A stretch of 64,000 bases of DNA. Origin: Denitrificimonas caeni (lineage in GTDB: Bacteria; Pseudomonadota; Gammaproteobacteria; Pseudomonadales; Pseudomonadaceae). The stretch spans positions 175,898 to 239,897 of the forward strand of contig NZ_CAJHOA010000006.1 in NCBI RefSeq assembly GCF_905120345.1. Direction: 5' to 3'. Of the stretch, positions 39,309 to 49,607 are shown piece after piece. The position numbers and the translations under genes are program-made. The notes beneath the pieces were generated by a model. It was not told where the DNA came from, made no database searches, and saw only the letters and a list, made by a program, of their open reading frames with translations. The first letter of the stretch is position 1, and each line of letters begins with the position of its first letter.

Positions 39309-40607
39309 TCAGTTTAGGTAAGGGGACCATGAAGGCTCTCTGACTTCGCCTTGTATGCTAGGTAGTGGGAGCCGCACCCGCCCATTGATAGATGCAAGCA
39401 TCAGGACACCCCTGCCCTGTTGGTGGGTAGCATAGATTACCATTGTTCCATTGGGCGCAACAGTAGGTGACTCATCTAAACTTGAATCAGATAGAATTCT
39501 TAAGCTGCCGCGCTGTAAATCTTGCGCTGCCACCTTAAATACGGCGTAACCTTCTTGACGATGAATCATCACCAAGGTCTTTTCGTCCGCTGATAATTTC
39601 GGGTTGGCATTGTAATTACCAATAAAGGTGACACGCTCTGCCGCTCCACCATTAATATTCATCCGATAAATTTGTGGTTTACCTGAACGATCCGAAGTGA
39701 AGTAAATGGTTTGTCCATCTTTACCCCAAAAAGGCTCAGTATCAATGGCAGCATGATTGGTCACGCGACGCACTTGGCGCGAGCCCATATCCATGACATA
39801 AATTTCAGGGTTACCGTCACGTGATAAAACAAAAGCTAAACGTTTGCCATCCGGTGACCAAGACGGCGCGCCATTGAGGCCTTCATAATTGCTGATTTGT
39901 TCACGATGGCCTGTTTCTATATTCTGCACAAAAATACGTGGGCGTTTTTGCTCAAAGGAAACATAGGCAATGCGCTTACCATCAGGAGCAAACGAGGGTG
40001 ATAAAATCGGTTCGCGTGATTGCAGCAAGGTTACTGCTCGCGCACCATCATAGTCAGAACGCTGCAAGGTATAGCGAGTGTTGCTGGCCGAGAAACGCTC
40101 TGCTGTCACATACAACAAACGTGTTGAGAACGCACCTTTAACACCGGTCATTTTCTCGTAGGCTTGATCAGAAATATGGTGAGCCAGATCACGGAGTTGT
40201 TCAACTGCGCCAGCCACTGAACCACTAACCATCACTTGCTCTGTACTAACATTGATCACGGCATAACTGATTTGTAAGCGTCCACCGTTCGGCGTGATCT
40301 TACCCACCAAGACATACTGCGCACCGACTGCACTCCAGTCGCGAAAAATCACCTCACTGGCTTGCGCCGGCTGACTGATCATATTTTGTCGAGCAATCGG
40401 CTCAAACGTGCCGGAGTTACGCAAGTCATTTGCAATAATTTGCGCCATATCTTCTGGCAGCACATTACCGCCTTGCCAGCCAAAAGGCACCACGGCAATC
40501 GGGATCGCACGGTCACTGCCGCCGGAAATCAGCAAAGGATCCGCCGCTTGCACTATGCTGACGCAAAATAGCGCACTCAATAACAACCATCGTTTTAATA
40601 TTTTCAC
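39309..40607 (-). CDS. tolB: Tol-Pal system periplasmic protein TolB
   Basis: This periplasmic beta-propeller binds Pal and TolA. The 432 residues comprise a signal peptide ([15 protein letters not shown] ... VQA), an alpha/beta N-terminal domain and six WD-like blades with repeats of [15 protein letters not shown] and [14 protein letters not shown] type. The start is GTG at 40607, overlapping the tolA stop by 4 nt, which implies translational coupling. Confidence 0.96.
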   Translation of the reverse strand: MKILKRWLLLSALFCVSIVQAADPLLISGGSDRAIPIAVVPFGWQGGNVLPEDMAQIIANDLRNSGTFEPIARQNMISQPAQASEVIFRDWSAVGAQYVLVGKITPNGGRLQISYAVINVSTEQVMVSGSVAGAVEQLRDLAHHISDQAYEKMTGVKGAFSTRLLYVTAERFSASNTRYTLQRSDYDGARAVTLLQSREPILSPSFAPDGKRIAYVSFEQKRPRIFVQNIETGHREQISNYEGLNGAPSWSPDGKRLAFVLSRDGNPEIYVMDMGSRQVRRVTNHAAIDTEPFWGKDGQTIYFTSDRSGKPQIYRMNINGGAAERVTFIGNYNANPKLSADEKTLVMIHRQEGYAVFKVAAQDLQRGSLRILSDSSLDESPTVAPNGTMVIYATHQQGRGVLMLASINGRVRLPLPSIQGEVREPSWSPYLN

Positions 40608-41719
40608 AGACTTAAATCCTCTGGTTTAAACACCGCACTACGTTTGCGATATAAGCTATCAAACGTCTTACGGTCCAATTGTTGCATTTCTCGGACGCGT
40701 CCCACATTACGTACCGCAGCGACTGCCGATGCATCAAAGGCTGGGTCGCCACTGCTGCGAGTCACACTGGCATTGGTAATGGTTCCATCCGGTAACATTT
40801 CAATCAATACCGTCACCGCCATTCCGTTACGAGCCGACGGGGGTCGCACCCACTGCTCACTGACTAAACGCACGATCAAATCATCAAGACTACCGGCCAC
40901 TTGCGAACCTACCGTATCAGCAACCGTTTGCTGATACTGCGTATCTGCAGATAACAACTCCGCTAAAGCACCGGCTTTTTTATCCTCAAGAGACTTACGT
41001 GAGGCTTCTTGAGCTTTCTTCTGTTTAGCCGCTTCTTCAGCGGCACGCTTTTTCTTGTCGTCGTCAGCTTTTTTCTTCGCATCATCAGCGGCTTTCTTTT
41101 TAGCAGCCTCTGTTGCAGCTTTCTTTTTAGCCTCTTCAGCCGCTTTTTTCTTCGCGTCTTCAGCGGCTTTATTCTTCGCTTGCTCAGCTGCCTTTTTCTT
41201 GGCGTCCTCGGCTGCTTTTTTCTTCGCATCCTCAGCCGCTTTGATTTTGGCAACATCTGCCTGCTTTAGTTTCTCTGCGGCTTGTTTTGCTTGATCTTCT
41301 TTTTTAGCTTGCGCCTGCTTTTGCGCCTCAGCAGCTTTTTGCTCGGCCTGTTTACGCGCCTGCTCAGCTTTGCTTTGTGCATCTGCTTTCGCAGCGTCGG
41401 CTTTTTGCGCCTGCGCAGCTTTCGCAGCAGCCGCTATTTTTTCTTGCTCAATTTTCTTCTGCTCCAGTTGCTCAACCTCATAACGTGGCGCGGATGTTTT
41501 CGCAGCTTCACCGGCAATTTTTTGATTGGTTTGCGTGGTCGCTTGGCTTTGCGATTTTAATTGATAGAGCGTGGCTTTAATCACCGGTCGCGCAGGTGGC
41601 AAATCCGGAGTTCTAGCAAAGCTAACAAATAAAAATGCAAACAGCAGCGCGTGCAGGCCTACCGCCCACACCACCGGCCAAAACAGGTTTTCCGAAGAAG
41701 AACGGTCATGCTCTCGCAT
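40604..41719 (-). CDS. tolA: Tol-Pal system protein TolA
   Basis: This inner-membrane protein spans the periplasm and transmits force from TolQR to TolB-Pal. The 371 residues have a single TM (about 15-35), a long Ala/Lys-rich helix (about 60-245, repeated [14 protein letters not shown] units) and a C-terminal domain with [20 protein letters not shown] and [16 protein letters not shown]. It overlaps tolR by one base (TAATG) and tolB by 4 nt. The repeat helix makes its antisense frames look open; these are not genes. Confidence 0.95.
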   Translation of the reverse strand: MREHDRSSSENLFWPVVWAVGLHALLFAFLFVSFARTPDLPPARPVIKATLYQLKSQSQATTQTNQKIAGEAAKTSAPRYEVEQLEQKKIEQEKIAAAAKAAQAQKADAAKADAQSKAEQARKQAEQKAAEAQKQAQAKKEDQAKQAAEKLKQADVAKIKAAEDAKKKAAEDAKKKAAEQAKNKAAEDAKKKAAEEAKKKAATEAAKKKAADDAKKKADDDKKKRAAEEAAKQKKAQEASRKSLEDKKAGALAELLSADTQYQQTVADTVGSQVAGSLDDLIVRLVSEQWVRPPSARNGMAVTVLIEMLPDGTITNASVTRSSGDPAFDASAVAAVRNVGRVREMQQLDRKTFDSLYRKRSAVFKPEDLSL

Positions 41720-42177
41720 TAAGGTGCCTCAGTAATTAAGCCAACGTCAGTCACACCCGCTTGCTGCAAACCACCCATTGCGGCCATCACACTGCCGTAA
41801 TCGACCGTCTTGTCAGCACGCACATAGACTTGTACTTTTTTACCTTGGGCAGCATTAGCGGCCAAAATAGCGCGCGCGGCATTGACCATCTGCGCGAGTT
41901 CAACCGCTTTATCTTGCACCGTGTCGACATCCACTTCAGTACTGGTATTCCAGTAGTAGCTTTTATCCGGTTTAATCGAGATCGTCAGCACAATCGAATT
42001 ATTGTCTTGTGGCAACACTTCACTGCTGACTTGCGGCAAATCCACTTTTACACCCTGATTGAGCATGGGCGCGGTGACCATAAAGATCACCAATAACACC
42101 AGCATCACGTCGATATAGGGCACCACGTTCATTTCTGCAACGGGCTTGCGACGATTACGAATTCTTGCTCTGTGCAT
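41719..42177 (-). CDS. tolR: Tol-Pal system protein TolR
   Basis: This ExbD-family protein forms the TolQR proton-driven motor. The 152 residues have one TM (about 20-40) with the protonatable aspartate in PYIDVMLVLLVIFMV and a periplasmic domain. It lies 8 nt after tolQ and overlaps tolA at TAATG. Confidence 0.96.
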   Translation of the reverse strand: MHRARIRNRRKPVAEMNVVPYIDVMLVLLVIFMVTAPMLNQGVKVDLPQVSSEVLPQDNNSIVLTISIKPDKSYYWNTSTEVDVDTVQDKAVELAQMVNAARAILAANAAQGKKVQVYVRADKTVDYGSVMAAMGGLQQAGVTDVGLITEAP

Positions 42178-42185
42178 GGGGCACC

Positions 42186-42881
42186 TTAATCCTCTTTAGA
42201 GTGGACTTTACGATGCAAAATGGCTTGAAACTCATCAGCAAAGGTGTAGTAACGCGCAATCAAGTTTTCACCACGTGCAGCGAAGCGGTTATAAGCGATC
42301 ACCGCAGGAATCGCAGCAAACAAACCAATTGCCGTCGCAATCAAGGCCTCAGCAATACCGGGCGCTACGGTTGCCAGCGTGGCTTGTTGCACTTGGGCCA
42401 AACCGCGGAAAGAGTTCATAATCCCCCACACCGTACCAAACAAACCGATATAAGGACTGGTTGAGCCAACCGTTGCTAAGAAAGGCAAACTTTGTTCAAG
42501 CTTTTCTTCTTCGTGGGAAATGGCCACCCGCATCGAACGCGCGACGCCATCCATCACTGACTCGGGGTTCGCCCCTTGCTGCTGACTTAAGCGAGAAAAC
42601 TCTTTAAAACCGGCGCGAAAAATCTGCTCCACGCCTGAGTCTGGATCAGGATCAGTACTGACCTGACGGTACAGTTTGGATAAATCCACACCCGACCAAA
42701 AGCGATCTTCGAAGATGTTTAAGCTATTGCGCGCAGTACGCAATAATTGGCTGCGCTGGAAGATAATCACCCATGAGGTGATCGAGGCTCCCACTAAAAT
42801 CAACATAACAAACTGAACAACCAGACTGGCGTTGCTAATTAAGCTCCACATTGACATCTGATCAACGGCATTCGCTTCCAC
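42186..42881 (-). CDS. tolQ: Tol-Pal system protein TolQ
   Basis: This ExbB/MotA-like inner-membrane channel subunit has 231 residues and three TM segments (about 15-38, 135-160, 170-195), with the conserved SPYIGLFGTVWGIMNSF and GIAEALIATAIGLFAAIPAV. It starts with GTG at 42881, 7 nt after GGAG. It is 2 nt downstream of ybgC, as in the common ybgC-tolQRAB order. Confidence 0.96.
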   Translation of the reverse strand: MEANAVDQMSMWSLISNASLVVQFVMLILVGASITSWVIIFQRSQLLRTARNSLNIFEDRFWSGVDLSKLYRQVSTDPDPDSGVEQIFRAGFKEFSRLSQQQGANPESVMDGVARSMRVAISHEEEKLEQSLPFLATVGSTSPYIGLFGTVWGIMNSFRGLAQVQQATLATVAPGIAEALIATAIGLFAAIPAVIAYNRFAARGENLIARYYTFADEFQAILHRKVHSKED

Positions 42882-42883
42882 GC

Positions 42884-43327
42884 TTACTCTCCTGCAAAAT
42901 CTTGCACATCGGCATTAAAGGCCGCATATAACAGTTCGGGAATAGCCCGAGGTTTTAGGGTATCGGCACCTACACAGGCAATGGTGAAATGTCCTTCACA
43001 GAGCAACACATCATCATGACTACGGCGTACTTGCTGATAGAATTTCAAACTGGCACGTTTTAATACTTCCACCTGCACACTCACCTGCAGCTCATCATCT
43101 AAACGAGCCGGAGCGTGATAGCGTGCTTGCGAGGAATGCACAACAAACAATAGATTTTCGGTGGCCATTTGCGCTTGGGAAAAGCCTAAATGACGCAAAC
43201 GCTCAGTGCGAGCACGCTCCATGAATTTTAGATAATTCACATAATAGACGATGCCGCCTGCATCCGTATCCTCGTAGTAGACACGACAAGGAATGGTAAA
43301 CCGCGATGCTGCTGTTAATGCGCGCAT
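42884..43327 (-). CDS. ybgC: Tol-Pal-associated acyl-CoA thioesterase YbgC
   Basis: This hot-dog-fold thioesterase has 147 residues. The signature is [26 protein letters not shown] in part, with the catalytic Asp in EDTDAGG. It acts on acyl-CoA or acyl-ACP in the cytoplasm and is always linked to tolQ. A clear ribosome site is lacking before the ATG at 43327. Confidence 0.94.
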   Translation of the reverse strand: MRALTAASRFTIPCRVYYEDTDAGGIVYYVNYLKFMERARTERLRHLGFSQAQMATENLLFVVHSSQARYHAPARLDDELQVSVQVEVLKRASLKFYQQVRRSHDDVLLCEGHFTIACVGADTLKPRAIPELLYAAFNADVQDFAGE

Positions 43328-43376
43328 ACTTTAATGCCACCTTGGGTAATTGCCAATCAAAAACACAGGTATATTT

Positions 43377-44426
43377 TCACTCTTCATCACTGTACTTTTC
43401 CAACAGAGTGAGATCTTGTAAACGATCTGGCAAATTTAAGCCAAAATGCAAGTAAGCATGGCGTGTAACCACCCGGCCACGCGGAGTACGCATAATAAAA
43501 CCTTGCTGAATCAAATAGGGCTCCAACACATCTTCAATCGTATGACGCTCTTCGCTAATCGCTGCCGCCAAACTATCAATTCCCACTGGACCGCCATCAA
43601 ATTTCTCAATCATGGCCAGCAGTAAACGTCGGTCTTGGTGATCAAAACCATGCTCATCAATATCCAGTAAGTTCAACGCCTGATTAGCAATAGCTTGGGT
43701 AATATGACCAGTACCGCGCACCTGCGCAAAATCGCGCACGCGACGTAACAAACGGTTGGCTATCCGCGGTGTGCCGCGTGCGCGACGGGCAATTTCATAA
43801 GCACCTTCATGCTCAATCGGCATTTTTAAGATACCGCCTGAACGCGTGACAATAGTAGTCAGATCAGTGTCGTTATAAAACTCTAAGCGTTGCACAATGC
43901 CAAAACGGTCACGCAATGGGTTGGTCAGCATGCCAGCCCGGGTAGTCGCACCGACCAGCGTAAAGGACGGTAAATCTAATTTAATTGAACGCGCGGCGGG
44001 CCCCTCACCGATCATAATATCCAGCTGAAAGTCTTCCATCGCTGGATATAATACTTCTTCAACGATGGGCGGCAAACGGTGAATTTCATCGATAAAGAGC
44101 ACGTCGCCTTCTTCTAAATTGGTCAAGAGCGCAGCTAGATCACCGGGACGCTCAAGCACTGGGCCCGAGGTGCTTTTTAATGACACATTCATTTCTTGCG
44201 CAATAATATTAGCCAGAGTGGTTTTGCCTAAACCGGGCGGGCCAAAAATCAAGGTATGATCGAGCGCCTCTTGACGGTTTTTAGCCGCTTCAATAAACAA
44301 GGCCATTTGCTCGCGCACACTCGGCTGGCCAATATATTGAGCCAAACTTAACGGACGAATCGCTCGGTCAATATGTTCTTCGCGCTCACGGGGTGCCGCG
44401 GCAATCAGGCGATCAGCTTCAATCAT
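43377..44426 (-). CDS. ruvB: Holliday junction branch-migration ATPase RuvB
   Basis: This AAA+ motor forms hexameric rings at Holliday junctions with RuvA. The 349 residues show Walker [12 protein letters not shown] near residue 65, Walker [10 protein letters not shown] near 114, the sensor GATTRAGML and the arginine finger LRDRFG. The C-terminal winged helix ends near [13 protein letters not shown]. It lies 32 nt after ruvA. Confidence 0.97.
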   Translation of the reverse strand: MIEADRLIAAAPREREEHIDRAIRPLSLAQYIGQPSVREQMALFIEAAKNRQEALDHTLIFGPPGLGKTTLANIIAQEMNVSLKSTSGPVLERPGDLAALLTNLEEGDVLFIDEIHRLPPIVEEVLYPAMEDFQLDIMIGEGPAARSIKLDLPSFTLVGATTRAGMLTNPLRDRFGIVQRLEFYNDTDLTTIVTRSGGILKMPIEHEGAYEIARRARGTPRIANRLLRRVRDFAQVRGTGHITQAIANQALNLLDIDEHGFDHQDRRLLLAMIEKFDGGPVGIDSLAAAISEERHTIEDVLEPYLIQQGFIMRTPRGRVVTRHAYLHFGLNLPDRLQDLTLLEKYSDEE

Positions 44427-44458
44427 AAACTGCAGTTATCCCAAATAATGTGGCTCAA

Positions 44459-45073
44459 TTACGCCATGCCTTTCAGTGCGCGACGAATTAAGTCTTCACT
44501 GCTGAGTCCATCTTCCAATACGGCACTCACTGCGCGACTGGCTTCGGCAGGTTTAAAGCCTAAACTAACCAAGGCACTGACCGCATCTTTTTCTGAACTC
44601 TGCGCGCTTGTGACTGTAGATATTACGCTAGGTTCCATACCGTTTTGCCCCGCCAACGGTGTGCTGTCCCAGTTTTTAAAGCGATCCTTCAATTCAACCA
44701 ATAAGCGCTCAGCGGTTTTTTTGCCGACGCCAGGTACTTTCATCAAGCGACTGGTGTCTTCGGCGTGCACACATTGAATCAGCTCATCGACACTCATACC
44801 TGACATCAGTGCTAGCGCCAGCTTAGGACCGACCCCATTCAACCGGATTAGCTCACGAAACAAAGTGCGGTCACGCTTGGTATAAAAGCCATATAACAAC
44901 TGTGCATCTTCACGCACCACTAAATGTGTATGCAGCTGCAAAGGCTCGCCCACAACAGGCAGTTGAAATAAGGTGGTCATTGGCACTTCCAGTTCATAGC
45001 CAACACCATTCACATCCAGCAGCACATGCGGCGGCTGTTTTTCAAGAAGCGTGCCACGTAGAAATCCAATCAC
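44459..45073 (-). CDS. ruvA: Holliday junction DNA helicase subunit RuvA
   Basis: This tetrameric protein recognises the Holliday junction. The 204 residues have an OB-fold N-terminus ([20 protein letters not shown]), helix-hairpin-helix motifs ([18 protein letters not shown] and [20 protein letters not shown]) and a C-terminal RuvB-binding domain. ruvC, which normally precedes it in Pseudomonas, is not in the next 240 bp nor the following genes. Confidence 0.97.
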   Translation of the reverse strand: MIGFLRGTLLEKQPPHVLLDVNGVGYELEVPMTTLFQLPVVGEPLQLHTHLVVREDAQLLYGFYTKRDRTLFRELIRLNGVGPKLALALMSGMSVDELIQCVHAEDTSRLMKVPGVGKKTAERLLVELKDRFKNWDSTPLAGQNGMEPSVISTVTSAQSSEKDAVSALVSLGFKPAEASRAVSAVLEDGLSSEDLIRRALKGMA

Positions 45074-45313
45074 AGTCGTTCCTTATCGATAAAAAGCGCG
45101 TATTAGCGAGCAACAGCCTAACAACAATAGCTGGCATTATATACAGTTAGCATAAGGCAAGCCAGATTCGTCAGCCAACCCAGCAACTGCGCTACCTGCG
45201 CCCAATCATTACAGCCTTTGGTCTACCCATGTTTTTAGTCTTAAAACTGGGCAAGCACAGATAAATCGCCTATTCTCAAACACTAAAGTCACAACAAATA
45301 CAGGTTAAAGCCC

Positions 45314-45706
45314 ATGCTCAAGTACTCTATCTTAGCCGCTACGCTCTGCATCACAGCAATCGCCAGCCCTTTCACGCACGCCAACGAGCATGAACAGATG
45401 ATGCAGCAAATGATGCAAATGCAAAGCTGCATGGCTGAAAATGTTGATGCGAGCTATTTAGAAGGTATGGCAAAAAATAGTGAGAAAATGGTCGATCAAA
45501 TAAAGCAACTGTGTCAGTCCGGGCAACGTCAAAAAGCCCAAGATACCGCGATCGTCTTTGCTAAAGACATGCAAAAAAATCCTAATTTTCAAGCCATGCA
45601 AAAATGTATGACGCAGTTAGGTGGTGCTTTTCCAAGCGTACAAGCCATGCAAGAAGACTTCGACCTCGATGATTTGAATAAAAACCATGTCTGCGATGAC
45701 CTCTAA
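45314..45706 (+). CDS. Small secreted protein of unknown function, methionine-rich N-terminus
   Basis: The 130-residue protein has a signal peptide (to about residue 23, FTHA). The Met/Gln-rich start of the mature chain reads EQMMQQMMQMQSCM. Four cysteines (SCMA, QLCQ, KCMT, HVCDD) could form two disulfides. No family recognised. It is monocistronic with a very strong terminator. The Met-rich part could bind copper, but this is speculation. Confidence 0.75.
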   Translation: MLKYSILAATLCITAIASPFTHANEHEQMMQQMMQMQSCMAENVDASYLEGMAKNSEKMVDQIKQLCQSGQRQKAQDTAIVFAKDMQKNPNFQAMQKCMTQLGGAFPSVQAMQEDFDLDDLNKNHVCDDL

Positions 45707-45767
45707 GCGACTACCGATGCCCCACTGAGACTGAACTGATCACTGTTAGACCTGTTTCCCTAAGCCT

Positions 45768-45820
45768 AAAAAACCGTGCTCTACACGCCTCTTAATCAAG
45801 CGTGTAGAGCACGGTTTTTT
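45768..45820. terminator. 21-bp perfect bidirectional terminator
   Basis: An A-run plus CCGTGCTCTACACGC (ending at 45788) pairs with GCGTGTAGAGCACGG plus a T-run (45800-45820). The 21-bp perfect stem has an 11-nt loop. It separates the convergent small-protein gene and yeiH. Confidence 0.95.
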
Positions 45821-45844
45821 AGCAGTAACGCGAACTTAATATAT

Positions 45845-46957
45845 TTAGACAAGTACGGCACTGATAACGTAATTGAGCGTCGCACCGCCGACAATCAACC
45901 AAGTAAACAACAGACTGGCGAGCATTAAAGGTTTAAAACCTGCGCGACGAATCGCTTTAATATCAGTGGTTAAGCCCAACCCGGCCATGGCCATCGCTAA
46001 TAACGCCGTATCCACTTGGGTAATATGCAGCAAAGTCGCCTCAGGCATCAGCTGTAAAGAATTAAAACCTGCGACAGCGACGAAGATAAAGGCAAACCAT
46101 GGCACACTGACACCGGCTAAAACACCCTGTTTCCTACCCTGTTGCTGAGTCGTCTGCGCAGCCTTAGCTCGCGCTAAATACACAGCCAAACCGATCAAAA
46201 ATGGCGCCAACATCATCACCCGCACCATCTTAGCAATCACCGCGGTATCCGCAGCTGCAGGGCTAATAGCGGCTCCTGCGGCGACCACTTGGGCCACTTC
46301 ATGAATGGTAGAGCCGACGAACAAGCCATAAGCAAAATCTGTGGTGTCGAGAAACTGCCAATGTATATTTAAGCTGTACAGTAACGGATAGACAAAGATC
46401 GCCAAAGTACCAAACACCACAACCGTAGAGACCGCCACAGTAACCTGCTCAGCCCGTGCTTTTAACACCGGCTCTGCCGCCATAATGGCTGCAGCACCAC
46501 AAATAGAGCTACCTATACCAATCAACATCGCCGTACCGCGCTCTAATTTAAACAAGCGCACCCCCAGCAGCACCGCTAAGCTAAAGGTTGTAGTCAGCAC
46601 TAACGCATCAATTATGACACCGGTCAGGCCAACATAGCCCATGTCCTGAAAGGTCAAACGAAAGCCATAAAGAATAATGCCTAAACGCAACAAATACTGT
46701 TTAGCAAACACCACTCCAGGTGCACAAAGATTGTCTATTTTGGGCAACACAGTGTTACCTACAACAAAACCCAGCACAATTGCTAAAGTTAATGCAGACA
46801 ATCCATGCGCTTGCAGCCAAGGCACACGATCTAACAGCATGGCGCCAACAGATAAAACAGCACACAACGCTAAGCCTGGGATCAAATCAGCACGCAATTG
46901 CAGCCATTGCGGCAGGCAATCCAGCATATCGGTGTTTTTCTTTTCTAACGCTAACAT
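45845..46957 (-). CDS. yeiH: YeiH-family putative sulfate exporter
   Basis: This inner-membrane protein of the UPF0324/YeiH family has about ten hydrophobic segments in 370 residues. Family motifs are LRLGIILYGFRLTFQDMG, GSSICGAAAIMAAEP and GSTIHEVAQVVAAG. The family is proposed to export sulfate or sulfonates; direct proof is limited. ATG 46957 (weak GAGAG upstream) is chosen; ATG 46975 and 46927 are alternatives. It is divergent from a LysR regulator, the usual partner (YeiE-like). Confidence 0.87.
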   Translation of the reverse strand: MLALEKKNTDMLDCLPQWLQLRADLIPGLALCAVLSVGAMLLDRVPWLQAHGLSALTLAIVLGFVVGNTVLPKIDNLCAPGVVFAKQYLLRLGIILYGFRLTFQDMGYVGLTGVIIDALVLTTTFSLAVLLGVRLFKLERGTAMLIGIGSSICGAAAIMAAEPVLKARAEQVTVAVSTVVVFGTLAIFVYPLLYSLNIHWQFLDTTDFAYGLFVGSTIHEVAQVVAAGAAISPAAADTAVIAKMVRVMMLAPFLIGLAVYLARAKAAQTTQQQGRKQGVLAGVSVPWFAFIFVAVAGFNSLQLMPEATLLHITQVDTALLAMAMAGLGLTTDIKAIRRAGFKPLMLASLLFTWLIVGGATLNYVISAVLV

Positions 46958-47104
46958 TTTAAACGCTCTCATCATCTTTGAAGGTCTGTATCAGCACCCG
47001 ATGGAAAACAGTGTAAAGATCAGCGCTTAAACAATAAAACGAATTATATAGGTATAATCAAACGGTATAACGGGTTAATAACAGTCTGTCTTGAGGGTTT
47101 CGGC

Positions 47105-48004
47105 ATGCAAATCACCTTGCGCCAATTGCAGATTTTTACTGCAGTGGCCTTATCCGGTAGCACTGCCGCGGCTGCGCAAAGTATTGCCTTGTCGCAATCA
47201 GCCACCAGCGCAGCGCTAAAAGAATTAGAAAACATGCTCAGTATTGAGCTATTTGATCGCGTGGGTAAGCGCTTAGTATTGAACGATAATGGTCGTTTAC
47301 TCTTACCGCAAGCACGACAAATGCTCGATGCTGCGAACACCATTGAGCAGCAATTTAGCAGTCCAGATACCCCTGGCTCAGGCTTATACATCGGCGCCAG
47401 CACTACCATTGGCATTTATCTGTTACCCACGTTACTGGCAACGCAAGCGACGCCAAGCAAACAACGCAATCCACGCGTGATGATTGCCAATAGCGCTGCC
47501 ACTGCCGCCGCAGTAGCACACTTTGAGGTCGATATCGGCTTAATCGAAGGCCCATGCCATGAGCCTGATCTAGTGGTGGAGCCTTGGTTAGACGATGAAC
47601 TGGTTATTGTCTGCGCAGCCCTGCATCCTATTTTACAAGGCGATCCACAGCGTAAAGTGCCACTGAGCGACTTACAAAACGCCTTATGGTTGTTACGCGA
47701 GCCGGGCTCAGGCACTCAGGAAGCTGTCGAGCACGTACTGCTACCGCACTTACATCAACTGCGCTCAGCCGTAGAACTGAGCAATTCAGAAGCCATTAAG
47801 CACGCTGCAGCAGCTGGTTTAGGCTTAGCGTGTTTATCACGCGCGATCGTTAGCCGATTATTGGATAGCGGTGAATTAGTTGAGTTGAGTACTACGCTGC
47901 CAGAACTGACACGACGCTTCTTTTTGATTTACCACCGCAACAAAACCTTATCACCACAGCTCAATGCTTTTTTAAACCATTGCCGACAAATGACCCATGC
48001 TTAA
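47105..48004 (+). CDS. LysR-family regulator divergent from yeiH (YeiE-like)
   Basis: The 299-residue protein has the LysR winged helix at 1-62 (LRQLQIFTAVALSGSTAAAA, then SATSAALKELENMLSIELFD) and an effector domain from about 90. Divergence from yeiH suggests it controls the exporter, as YeiE and CysB-like relatives do. The 147-bp region between contains AT-rich repeats around TATAGGTATAATC but no clear operator I can define. Confidence 0.9.
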   Translation: MQITLRQLQIFTAVALSGSTAAAAQSIALSQSATSAALKELENMLSIELFDRVGKRLVLNDNGRLLLPQARQMLDAANTIEQQFSSPDTPGSGLYIGASTTIGIYLLPTLLATQATPSKQRNPRVMIANSAATAAAVAHFEVDIGLIEGPCHEPDLVVEPWLDDELVIVCAALHPILQGDPQRKVPLSDLQNALWLLREPGSGTQEAVEHVLLPHLHQLRSAVELSNSEAIKHAAAAGLGLACLSRAIVSRLLDSGELVELSTTLPELTRRFFLIYHRNKTLSPQLNAFLNHCRQMTHA

Positions 48005-48112
48005 GCCATGGTAAGTAAAGTGCTGCTGAAAATCGGTGCTGTTTGCTATTGCACAGGCCTAAACTGCTAACAACATCGATGATCAACAGGCACTTTGCTG
48101 TAAAGGTAGTGA

Positions 48113-48153
48113 GTGGAGCCGCGAATGACATCGCGCCGGAGTTGAACCTCCAC
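48113..48153. repeat. Branched hairpin in yeiH-regulator/ADH intergenic region
   Basis: GTGGAG (48113-48118) pairs with CTCCAC (48148-48153). Inside, CCGCGA pairs with TCGCG(C)CGG. The region between two convergent genes (48005-48222) holds no other recognisable feature. Confidence 0.4.
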
Positions 48154-48222
48154 AGCGAAGTAGGCCATACCTCGCCGTCCAGCATTCTCACAACAACGCA
48201 CGCCACTCTTAAGCGTAATCAG

Positions 48223-49377
48223 TTACATCGCAGCGCGGAAAATCGCCGCCACTTCTTTATCATTTAAACGTCTTGGGTTGGTTGCAGCACAAACATCTTG
48301 CTGCGCATGCGTCACCATCGTCTCAATGTCTTCATCCTTAACCCCTAAGTCACTGAGATTACTTGGAATACCAACATCCGCAGACAAACAACGAATCGCT
48401 ACCACAGCCATTGCTGCCGCTTCACGCACAGCTAGCCCGTAAGTATTTTCACCTAAGGCTTCAGCAATATCAGCGTAACGCTCTTGCGCGGCCATTAAGT
48501 TAGCCTCACAGACATGCGGTAGTAACAACGCATTACACACACCATGCGGCAAGTCATACATGCCACCCAACTGGTGCGACATCGCATGCACATGACCCAA
48601 ACCGGCATTATTAAAGGCCATACCTGCTAAATACTGCGCATAGGCCATACGATCACGCGCTTCGAGATCATCGCCACGCGCCACAGCCACCCGTAAATAT
48701 CGGGCTATCAAACGTATTGCTTGCAGCGCACATGCATCTGTCACCGGATTTGCATCAGTTGACACATAGGCTTCCACCGCATGCGTCAGCGCATCCATAC
48801 CCGTTGCGGCAGTCAGTGACGGCGGCATATTCAACATCAACAACGGGTCATTGATCGCTAAATCAGGTGTCACACGCCAGTCAACAATCGCCATTTTCAC
48901 GTGATTGGAGGTATTGGTAATAATCGTAAAGCGCGTCAACTCGCTGGCCGTTCCTGCTGTAGTGTTAATAGCTATATAAGGAGGCAGTGGTTTTTTCGAC
49001 ATATCCACTCCTTCATAGTCAGAAATGACACCTCCATTCGACACTAACAGCCCAACACCTTTACAGCAGTCATGAGCACTACCACCACCCAGTGAAATCA
49101 ACATGTCGCATTTATTATCGTTATAAGCACGAGAACCCTGCTTAACGTTGTCATCCGTTGGATTAGGTACGGTTTCATCAAATACCGCAAACTCAATACC
49201 CGCCACCTCAAGCAAATCGGTAACACGCTTGGTATAACCCAGCTCGGTCATACCTTTATCAGTAACAATCAGCGGCTTTCCCACGCCTAAAGAGTTCACG
49301 CGATCAGGCAGCTCGGATAACACATTAGCCCCGAATAACGAGACAACCGGCATAAAAAAACTTGCATTTTTACTCAT
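48223..49377 (-). CDS. Iron-containing alcohol dehydrogenase
   Basis: This group III NAD-dependent alcohol dehydrogenase has 384 residues. It has the Rossmann-type LISLGGGSAHDCCKGVGLL near residue 95, the TTAGTASELTRFTII segment and metal ligands in TGMDALTHAVEAY (Asp, His) and GLGHVHAMSHQLGG, HGVCNALLLPHV (His). It resembles YiaY/methanol-dehydrogenase-type enzymes. The AGGAG ribosome site precedes the ATG. A 10-bp hairpin lies 26 nt upstream in its leader. Substrate is unknown. Confidence 0.92.
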   Translation of the reverse strand: MSKNASFFMPVVSLFGANVLSELPDRVNSLGVGKPLIVTDKGMTELGYTKRVTDLLEVAGIEFAVFDETVPNPTDDNVKQGSRAYNDNKCDMLISLGGGSAHDCCKGVGLLVSNGGVISDYEGVDMSKKPLPPYIAINTTAGTASELTRFTIITNTSNHVKMAIVDWRVTPDLAINDPLLMLNMPPSLTAATGMDALTHAVEAYVSTDANPVTDACALQAIRLIARYLRVAVARGDDLEARDRMAYAQYLAGMAFNNAGLGHVHAMSHQLGGMYDLPHGVCNALLLPHVCEANLMAAQERYADIAEALGENTYGLAVREAAAMAVVAIRCLSADVGIPSNLSDLGVKDEDIETMVTHAQQDVCAATNPRRLNDKEVAAIFRAAM

Positions 49378-49402
49378 AATTAACTCCTGTCAATCAATGT
49401 GG

Positions 49403-49430
49403 CATGGCGACTGAGGAAAAAGTCGCCATG
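49403..49430 (-). repeat. Leader hairpin upstream of iron-type alcohol dehydrogenase
   Basis: CATGGCGACT (49403-49412) pairs perfectly with AGTCGCCATG (49421-49430) around GAGGAAAA. On the mRNA strand the loop is pyrimidine-rich. It could affect expression of the dehydrogenase or end a short upstream transcript. Confidence 0.45.
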
Positions 49431-49607
49431 GCTTCGATAACTCAAGTTTAAGCATAACACTCTAGATAATTAGTCACTTGATACTGCTCAATGAAACTGC
49501 AGGTGTCACAGCACGCCTAAACAACGGCGAGATAAAAGTTTTAACGCAATTGATAACCGATGGCATTACCGTCACGCAAAACAATACAACAGCTCTCTAA
49601 ACAAAAC

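Noticed and set aside
40963..41580. Several long open frames antisense or out of frame in tolA
   Set aside because: They result from the Ala/Lys repeat composition of TolA; their products are low-complexity Phe/Ser/Leu- or Lys/Arg-rich strings.
47961..48206. 81-residue minus-strand open frame between LysR gene and alcohol dehydrogenase
   Set aside because: It overlaps the end of the LysR gene, has no ribosome site and no recognisable protein features.
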